Shown: positions 56,587-64,000 of the stretch, piece after piece | Numbering within the stretch: the first letter of the stretch is position 1 | Layout: each line of letters starts with the position of its first letter | Assembly: GCA_039000515.1 (NCBI GenBank) | Contig: JBCFYV010000024.1 | Location: forward strand, 15,699,759 to 15,763,758 | DNA: 64,000 nucleotides | Source: Timema cristinae | Lineage: Eukaryota > Arthropoda > Insecta > Phasmatodea > Timematidae | Reading direction: 5' to 3' | Position numbers and translations under genes: made by a program | The notes under the pieces: model-generated | Told to the model about the DNA's origin: nothing | The model's database searches: none | The model's input: only the letters and a program-made list of their open reading frames with translations

Positions 56587-56841
56587 TTAGCACCGCGTCT
56601 TACTACCGGTTCGGTTTATACGCTTTAAGTACTAATTACGCTAATGGATTATAATTTGGGAGGGTTGAATAAGAAAGAGGAAGTGAACCCGCATTTGTGT
56701 GGAGGGAGAGTGGAAAGCCATTTAGGTACATCCCCCCCCCCCTTAGTTCACCCGACCGAGATTCGAACCTCGATCTCCCCATCCTCAGCAGTCGAGCTCT
56801 ACACTACAAGCGCGTTAGCCAACTACGCCACCGAGGCAGGT
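56587..56841 (-). mobile_element. SINE family A, well-preserved - strand copy
   Basis: 'tttagcaccgcgtcttacta', 'gtgaacccgcatttgtgtgg', 'gagattcgaacctcgatctc' and 'ccaactacgccaccgaggc'. Close to the 17.8 kb copy. Has a C11 run near 56731. Confidence 0.85.
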
Positions 56842-57790
56842 CTAAATGGTAGTAGTCTTAACTTGAATGATTACTCTAAGACTCTATCTCATTAGCCATA
56901 TCATAGTGGAACTAAGCAAGGTAAGTTTAATATCTTTCAAGGTAAGCGAAGCTTACATAAACATTATCAAACGTCATGAATGTAGCCCCTAGTTTAAATT
57001 GACGGGCAGATATACATAAAAAAATCTCTGTGTTAATTGCAAGACTAACGTAAACCAAACGTTCCTAAACAGAAGAATATATCAAAACAAACAACAGGAC
57101 GATCAACATCGTGATTACAGTGGATAAGTCGGACTTGAAGTAATAATGAATCACCGTGTTGTTTTTTTACGATGTGCGTGCAACCTCTAATTCTAAATGA
57201 ACCCGTGTCGTGAGAATCAGAAAAAAGAAAAATACCTTTATTGGTAGTGTAACAAGAATATAACTGACGCCAATTTTCTAATAAAACAGTCAAATGAAGA
57301 GGTTTCATCATCTACTCGCTGGTTACTGGGAAGAACAACCGCTTTTAGATAGTGCTGGTCACACGGATAGTCTGGTGGCCTTTTACATGTCCTAGTGAGG
57401 CTCGACTCCCGAGAAAGTAGTCTTAGAAAAAACATTTCTCCCCTGAATTATGTATTCAATTTCATCTCTTTGTGAATTATTGTGTACTCTTTTTATCATA
57501 GTTTTAATAGTTTTAGCTTCTGATAGGCAGTTATGATAATATACTGTCATAAAAACAATGATATAATATAAATAGTTTTATTTTAATTTTTTACAGCCAA
57601 TAACTTAATATTTAACTTAGAAATAATATTTTGCTGGTGTTTAGGAATGTATTTCGGATTTGTTTCTAAAACTAATGACGACATTAAATGTAGACTTTTG
57701 ATTCTTGAAATATATTCTATTATTATGTAAAGATATTTTATACCACGTAAAAATGCAAACTTTTTAAAACGGTTTTATTTGCTTACATCT
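56842..57790. other. Unassigned sequence
   Basis: Short frames only; no feature was supported. Confidence 0.35.
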
Positions 57791-57818
57791 AAAAAAAATG
57801 ATTAGGTCATCAATCCTG

Positions 57819-58225
57819 CTATTGGTTAGCTGCAGATCTCCACTTGTGTCTATCCTGAGTCAAATTGTTTACATTCTTGTACCTTCTTCTTCCAGCATCG
57901 CTCGCTATCTGATTCATGTACTCTAGTCTTGGTCTACCGCTTGAATTTCTCTCTTTCACATCTCCTTCTATAATAATAATTATCTCGGTCAAACTATCGA
58001 GTCTCAGTATATGGCCTACCATTATAACTCTTATTTGCTGTATACCTTTCCAAAGTTTCTTTCCATTTGCTTTTTTACAGCAATTCTGTAATTGATACCA
58101 TCTCCATCCATGATACTTTCAGCATTCTTCTGTAGCACCCCATTTCAAATGCTCTAGTCGTTTCCTTTCAGTTGAGCCATTGGTACATGTTTCAGATCTA
58201 CAAAGCGCGACGCTCTAAACATATG
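57819..58225 (-). pseudogene. LINE ORF2 C-terminal end (RTE/CR1-like)
   Basis: The - strand reads, upstream, LEHLKWGATEECWKYHGWRW-like frameshifted remains of 'LEAFEMWCYRRMLKISW', then VGHILRLDSLTE, SSGRPRLEYMNQIASDAG, RRYKNVNNLTQDRHKWR and a stop. This is the canonical C-terminus of a widespread arthropod LINE group (GHILRH...GRPR..Y..Q...D....Y..LK.LAQDR..WR). A stretch of repeated ATT (58 kb) has been inserted in the 'TIIEG' region. Confidence 0.8.
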
Positions 58226-59066
58226 ACTAACTTTTTCTGATTTCCAAATCTCTACTAGTCTTGCTTGTTACGTAATGTCTTCTTGTTATGAAAATCTTTC
58301 TTCTTCTATGCTATTCTATTTATAATATATTTCTTGCCTCTGTTATCTTATGTTATTTTACTTTCTAGGTAGCAGAACTTGCTTTAGTCTTAATTCTTCT
58401 AGTTATATTGGTTAATTTCACCTTTAATGCACATCATGATTTAGTTTTATTGTTTTGTGGATTCACATGTTTGCAAAAAAAAAAAAAAAAAATCACAGAA
58501 CAGAAACATGGACACGTGTCAATATCTAAACCAATCACAAGTTTTCCGCCTCATTGGAGCAAGCTGTTCTGCAAAAGTTAAACTCATATCTACTTCGTCC
58601 GCTCTGCCTGAGATCTTCGGCACATGAGAACCAATAAAAACCTAAAACCAACCATCTCAAATCAGTGCGCATGCGCTGAAGAACCAGAAGCCGGCAGACA
58701 ACTTCGTTAGCTTTTGTGAGAAGATTTGAAATAACCTGTTAAAGAATACGTGTGTAGTGATATATTGAATTGTGCAATTCCATAAAATTATAATTTGTAA
58801 ACAACCATCGTTACAAATTATCTAAAATATATGCTTATTCACTAAAAAATAAAATATGTTGTTAATCAGTTGTTTTAAATATGCGTTGCAATGCATCATG
58901 GGTCAACATAGAGCGTTTAAATTGCTGCGCCACTCTGGCAGGTTGTATCCGTGTCTTTGAGGGAGTAGAAGTGACAATAATTTAGGGGAAAACATCCTCG
59001 GTACTTTGGGTCAATATCAAACTTTTATCTACCTACCAATGGTAAATCAAACTAAAAGAGCTTATC
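58226..59066. other. Unassigned sequence
   Basis: Contains an A18 run near 58477, followed by a GC-richer part (58490-58720) without recognised features. Confidence 0.35.
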
Positions 59067-59074
59067 ATTTAGAC

Positions 59075-61678
59075 CAGTGGTTCCCAACCTTTTGTGGCCC
59101 ATCTCCCCTTTCTGGAGGTTGACTAACACCTATCGCCCCTTTTTATTTTCATTGTATGCCTAATTTTAATTTGAAGTAATGTGTAAATAATAAAGCAGTT
59201 TTATTATTATAAACAATTTTACTACCGTATATAAAAACAATCAAAGCAGTTTTATCCGGTCACTCTTGAATAAAATAGAAAAAATGTACATTTTTTACAG
59301 ATTTTTTTAAATAACAAAGAAGTGAAATAATTAACTAAGATCATTGATGTACATCTAAAAAACAGGAGTACATGTTTTCATTTTTAAATTGGAATCTGGA
59401 AAAATTAAGAAAGTTGACAGTTAAAATTTGAAAAAGTAAATGAAAGTTTGAAAATTTGTTATTGTTTTATTTTACCTTTTCAATGGCTGCCTTGTGCTTG
59501 GTGGACTTCAGTTAAAGCTTGAATATCCGGCTTTATGTTCGTCAAGTTCAGGCGCAAGTCTCCTTTGAGGCAAATGTCCAACTTATTTCTTTGTTTTGTG
59601 AGGAGCTGGACAACAAAACTAAATCCTTTTTCAACTAAATATGTTGACGGGAACGAGATGAGAAGTGGTTCAGTTTTTCCCCACAGTTGTGGATAAGTGT
59701 CCATAATCTTCACCCAGCCTAACTCGTAACCGCTCTGCTTGAAAATGATTTTCGCCTCACAGTCATACTTCAGATCTAGAAACTCTGTCTGCAAAGAGTT
59801 ATCAAGCTTATCCACAGCCTCAAACGAGAATGGATCTAGAATCCAATCAGGAATTTGTAACGTGGTCAAATCTTCAAATCTTAATTCCATGTAAGTTTTT
59901 AACTGGTCAAGGTGATCAGTAAAAATTAGGATTTTGTCTTCTGGGAGTTTAGGAGTCCCATTAGCTGACACTGAACACTTTTTAAGGGTCGGAAACTGAA
60001 TCAGCTCTTTACGGCCAATATTTACCTTGTGAATATCAAACTTAGATATGAATGATGAAATAATTCCTTTGGCCTTGATAAGGTTCATCTTTTTCCTTGA
60101 AGCCTTATATTGACTTAATTTTTTCAAAAATATCTGTAAGGTACGCAAGTTACAACTTACGTTGCTTCAAATTCTCACTTAAAACAGGATCAGACGTGTC
60201 GAGAAACTCAGTAACCGTGTCAAATAATTCGAAAAAACGGTGCAAACATTTTCCTTTGGAAAGCCACCTCACGGCCGTATGTAGAAGCAAGCGTTCGAAT
60301 TCCTCATCATTTTCATCGCAAAGTTGTCGGAACAGACGGTCATTGAGGGAATTAGCTTTAATCTTGTTGACACCAGTAATGACCAGTTTTAGGGTTTCAT
60401 ACAGGACACCACTCAATTTTTTCGCAGCTAAGTGTTGACGATGAATGACACAGTGAATAGTGATGACCTCTGGCACTTCTTTCTTAAGGTGGGCTAGAAA
60501 CCCAGCATGACGACCTGACATGGTAGGAGAACCATCTGCTGCACAAGCGCTCACGTTTGTTAGGGGAATCTCTTTTTCCTCAAAATAACCTTGTACCACT
60601 TTAAAAATCGACGATCCCTTCGTATCAGTGATCAAAGTTCTAGCAAACAGCATTTCCTCGGTAATTTCCTTTTGTTCATTGATAAACCTCACATAAGCTA
60701 ATAAAATTGCTTTGTTATCAATCACAGTTGATTCATCAATCTGCAATGCAAATTTACGTTTTTTCAATAAATTGGTGAGATTGGATTCAACGTCCGTGGC
60801 CATTTCGTCAATTCGCCTGGAAACAGTATTGTTGCTCAAAGGAACCAATTGACTTATCTTATTACTAGGGCCCTCGCCTAGCATGATTTCAACAATTTTT
60901 TTGGTAACCGGTAAAACAAGAGTTTCGCCAATTGTGTGAGGTTTACCACATTTAGCGATCAATAAAGACACCTCGTAAGAAGCAAGAAGACCTTTGTCAA
61001 GATCGGTTGCTCGTTTTTTAAATAATTCACTCACATTAGACCATTTAACAGCTTTAGCTTTGAGGTGTTGAAAATAACTAAGTTCTTTACTCACTTTATC
61101 ACTGTGTACTCTTAATAAATGATCTTTCATTCGCGAAGGCTTCATGGCTTCATTACTAGTAAATGTTTTATCGCACAAAAGACAATGTGGAAACTGCACA
61201 TTTTGCGGGGACGTGATAAAACTTAATTTCAAATACTCAGCTGAGTATTGACGACACTTCTTCTTTTTTGAATCCATTGGGCATGAACTTCTACACTTCA
61301 AAACAAACGCACAAAAACAGAAAAGACACGCACAAAAACTGATGGCGAGGCACACAAAGGCTAGTGAAGACTGAAGACGAATTTAGGTCAATGGCAAGTG
61401 TGTTGTGTTGGCAGGAGGGGAGGGGGTTGAGTCACCAGTCAGCCGCGCTGAACAACAACAGGTGGTGGATTGTGAAGAGGGGTGAGTGCAGTGAACTCGC
61501 CGGCTGAGAATAGCCAGTGACTCGCGCTATCCGGCAACTTCTACTGTACAGTACTATTTTAATTTTTCCCCCTTTGAATACTCATCGCCCCCAAATCGCC
61601 CCCCCCACTTATTTAATGCCCCTCTGATAATCCAAATCACCCACTTGGGGGTGATCGCCCCCAGGTTGGGAACCACTG
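59075..61678 (-). mobile_element. hAT transposon (ZBED/SCAND3-type), 2.6 kb
   Basis: Terminal inverted repeats CAGTGGTTCCCAACC at 59075 and its complement ending 61678. The flanking 8-mers atttagac (59067-59074) and atttatac (61679-61686) match at 7 of 8, the expected hAT target duplication. Subterminal sequences 'atctcccctttctggagg' and 'gatcgcccccaggttggg' are C/G-rich. The single gene is on the - strand and is broken. Confidence 0.9.
59480..61277 (-). pseudogene. hAT transposase, ZBED5/SCAND3/FAM200-like, one stop and one frameshift
   Basis: DNA-binding and strand-transfer enzyme of the hAT element. I take the start as ATG at 61275-61277 (MDSKKKK), because the frame upstream is hydrophobic and unlike the family. 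Order: BED zinc finger (CLLC about 20 residues in, then H and H in KDHLLRVH); linker; RNase H-like catalytic domain with LQIDEST, CAADGSPTMSG, IHCVIHRQ and HTAVRWLSKGKCL; a break at a TAA codon at about 60150; then a second frame from about 60148 to a TGA at 59480 with IKAKGIISSFISK, and the hAT C-terminal dimerisation region (STYLVEKGFSFV, LLTKQRNKLDI, DLRLNLT). Reading past the TAA gives LAYLTDIFEK, which fits the family, so the TAA is a point nonsense mutation and a separate frameshift lies within the next ~50 bp. Length about 600 residues, normal for the group. AATAAA occurs on the - strand just past the stop (59466-59471). Old but nearly complete. Confidence 0.85.
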
Positions 61679-61689
61679 ATTTATACTAT

Positions 61690-62380
61690 GCTTCCATCGA
61701 TATAGGTACTGTATTTTAAGTACTACCCCAAAAAATTCCATACATTTATAATGTAGACAAATTTTATTGCACATACATAAAAATATATTGCTTAACATAA
61801 TATAAATAATAATTTGAATAATATGTTTAATTTATTAATTTATACATACCCACTAATATAGAAATAAAATATTTGACATGAATTTTCAAGCTAGTCATTA
61901 AAAATTATCAATTACTAATATATTCTAGTAGAATAAGCTTGTGCTTCTTTTTATTAAATTGTGGGTATATTTATTTGTTAATCGGAACACCTGGATTTAA
62001 AAAAAAAAAAGAAGACCAAAAGCGAATCTTATTGCTCGTGTTTGTGAGGAAAACCACAAACCGGTTCTCATCTGCTCCTTTTGAACTCTTTGACTCCGAT
62101 GAGGTCGCCAGCTGACCTCCGATGCTCCACGAACATCGCCACGTCGTACAATACATCGAACGCGGCGCATGCGTGCTAGACATTGCCTCATTTAAGGGGG
62201 AATCCACAAAATATTGCGTGAAAAGTGTTTACTGCCGGTCTGTGCTATCCGCATATTAATACTAGGGGGAGTAGGGATAGATAAGATACGCCCGCATTTT
62301 CATAATAAGGCCGCTTTATGAAAGCTAGCAATGTTATTAGAACTACTTTCATATATTTTACTTTAAATCCATTCCCGTTT
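61690..62380. other. Unassigned sequence
   Basis: AT-rich, with a GC-richer part at 62040-62180 having no recognised domain. Confidence 0.35.
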
Positions 62381-62381
62381 T

Positions 62382-62615
62382 CAGCCTGCGGCCTGGGTCA
62401 GTTTTTTATTCAAGCCATATATTTTCCCCTACCAGCTTTCAAGGCCTAACTTAATACTAGGACAGGCACAACATCTAGTCCCAAGCCGTTAATTTATCAC
62501 TGTGAAAGTGTAAGCCCACAATTCATCAATGATAGATCTTTCGGCCATGCCGGGAATCAAAACGGGACTCTTAGCTCAGTATACAGACACGCTACCAACT
62601 GAGCTAAGATGTTGG
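62382..62615 (-). mobile_element. SINE family E, copy 2 (- strand)
   Basis: On the - strand the head is tRNA-like: 'tagctcagttggtagcgtg' (box A), 'gtcccgttttgattcccgg' (B box). The body is as at 15609-15848. This copy keeps an anticodon-arm region that the other has lost. Confidence 0.85.
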
Positions 62616-63515
62616 ACACTTTCATGTGTTCATACACCAAAACATATTATTTGAAATTCCAAATGTTAAACAGCTGTCACTTTTGAAAATAAACATAGTG
62701 ATAATAAGAATAAGGAATGATTTATATATATTAAGACATAATTTATATGTAAATATAATTTATATATATATATACATACAATTTAGTGACTTACTATTAG
62801 TGTTGGTGGTCGAAAGTGGGCTTCTTACAAAATTTAAGTTATAAAATATATACCGTTTGGTAAAAGAACATCTTCGTAATCCTAACTGGGATTCCAATCC
62901 TGACCTCTCTCTCTCATAGACAGACAAGACACAACCAAGCTGATGCCTATATTAGTGTGCCTACTGGTCCGGGTATCAATCATATTATTATAATATATGT
63001 AAGGAAAAGCGGAACCAATGACACCCGCTTTCATGACATTTCCCGATATTGTTTCAAACAGTTGTGTTTCCGTGACTCTAAGAGTAAAAATATGACAAAA
63101 TGATATATTTGTTTACTCTGAGTGACATTTTACAAGTAGCCTAAGTAGGAGTTTGATATTTACATATACAAAACACGGACATCAACGTATAACCCCACTC
63201 AACAGGACAAATAAAAGAAAACATATTTCAAATATTAACTTTAAAATAAGAAAATAAACATCGTTTGCCATTTCCTAGTCTCAAGCAGCAGCCCTCATGC
63301 ATTGTTCGATCAGAATATTATTTAGGTTTTAATTTACTTACCCAATAATTCCCCAAAGAAAGAATTTACTATGTAATTCCCAATAGTGGTAACATAGCTT
63401 AGGCCGTCAGTCTCACAATAGATTGCCTTTTATATGGCAGAGTAATACATTTGTGTTTGGGTGCAATAGTAATCTCTCAATGCGTTTTATTAATTTTTCA
63501 AGTTTTACGGATACA
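62616..63515. other. AT-rich sequence, nothing recognised
   Basis: 'aactgggattccaatcctgacc' in part (62883-62905) may be a decayed tRNA-like B box. Nothing else was supported. Confidence 0.35.
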
Positions 63516-63520
63516 TTACT

Positions 63521-63719
63521 TACGCTACTGGAATAGGAACAAGTAAGTTACCATTTTGGAGAAAATGTAGCCTCATTTTTCTGCAGGGAGAGTGTGAACC
63601 ATTTGAAGTAAAAACCACCCTAAGCACATCACACTGGACCTCGAACCCCGATCTACCTGTTATTGCAAATCCAGTCTATAATGAAAGTGACGCGTTAGAC
63701 CATTGGGACCACTGACTCA
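63521..63719 (-). mobile_element. SINE family A, diverged - strand copy
   Basis: 'ttacgctactggaataggaac' in part, 'gcagggagagtgtgaacc', 'gacctcgaaccccgatctacc' in part and 'gttagaccattgggaccac' match the family middle and head complement. The 3' tail is missing. Confidence 0.65.
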
Positions 63720-64000
63720 GAAATGAAGTAATTCAGCAGGCCTTTTATAATGACCCCCGCCATCCCCCCATACAATCGCGGGTTCATTTGATTTTCTAAA
63801 CTCCCTATATTAAGCCACTAATATCTATTATGTTGAGGTAATAAATAATAAATAAAGGATAGATATCACAGATCAATAGGCCTATATTTATTTTACTATA
63901 TCGATTCAGACAAAAAATAAATTACCAAGTTGATACTATAAGAGCGATCACTAAATTTATAAAGTCAGACAATTCAGGAGTTTGAGTTTACCTTTTATGA
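63720..64000. other. AT-rich sequence, nothing recognised
   Basis: No supported feature. Confidence 0.4.

Noticed and set aside
62550..62615. Functional tRNA gene on - strand
   Set aside because: The acceptor stem does not pair, and the unit is followed by a SINE body shared with 15609-15848.

Overview
The window is AT-rich eukaryotic intergenic DNA, most likely from an arthropod and probably an insect. I see no intact conventional gene, operon, rRNA gene or CRISPR array. The evidence for an arthropod is the content of mobile elements: an Irritans-like mariner, an R1-clade-like LINE fragment, RTE-like LINE tails, a ZBED/SCAND3-type hAT element, and about two dozen copies of tRNA-derived SINEs. 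I cannot name the species from this sequence.

Layout. 1-1.37 kb holds short direct repeats and an RTE-like LINE 3' end. 1.4-27 kb is AT-rich filler with scattered SINEs of several families, a recurring foldback MITE, a tRNA-like foldback, a LINE-derived minisatellite (13.06-13.69 kb), a hAT-like non-autonomous element with an odd hairpin end (19.9-20.7 kb), and one GC-richer stretch (8.53-8.77 kb) that looks like the last exon of a protein gene. 27-31 kb holds LINE remains (an R1-like 3' half on + and a decayed reverse transcriptase on -) between two copies of a ~305 bp repeat.

The outstanding object is 32780-51774: a ~19 kb foldback element with perfect outer termini (AGTAAGACGG...CCGTCTTACT). 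It is inserted in a fossil mariner (31946-52023) with a 6-bp target duplication GATGAT. The mariner reading frame continues across the junction once the insert and one GATGAT copy are ignored, so both insertion boundaries are exact. Each 6-7.5 kb arm is layered in mirror order: GC-rich terminus with a CRE palindrome, a 114-bp tandem array, a ~32-bp tandem array, a spacer, short repeats near 38.3/44.7 kb, then units carrying a tRNA-like B box. The ~5.3 kb loop holds a one-sided satellite, a small frameshifted gene and further short repeats. No transposase is visible, so it is probably mobilised in trans. The 6-bp duplication and AG...CT ends recall Polinton/Maverick elements, while the repeat-built arms recall Drosophila FB elements (known to give 9-bp duplications). 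It may be an undescribed foldback family.

52-64 kb returns to AT-rich DNA with a hAT-like MITE, more SINEs, another LINE 3' end (57.8-58.2 kb) and a nearly complete 2.6 kb hAT element (59075-61678). That hAT transposase is broken by one stop codon and one frameshift.

Most long open frames in 33-38 kb and 45-51.6 kb are by-products of tandem repeats lacking stops and are not annotated as genes. Stretches with no recognisable feature are listed as such.
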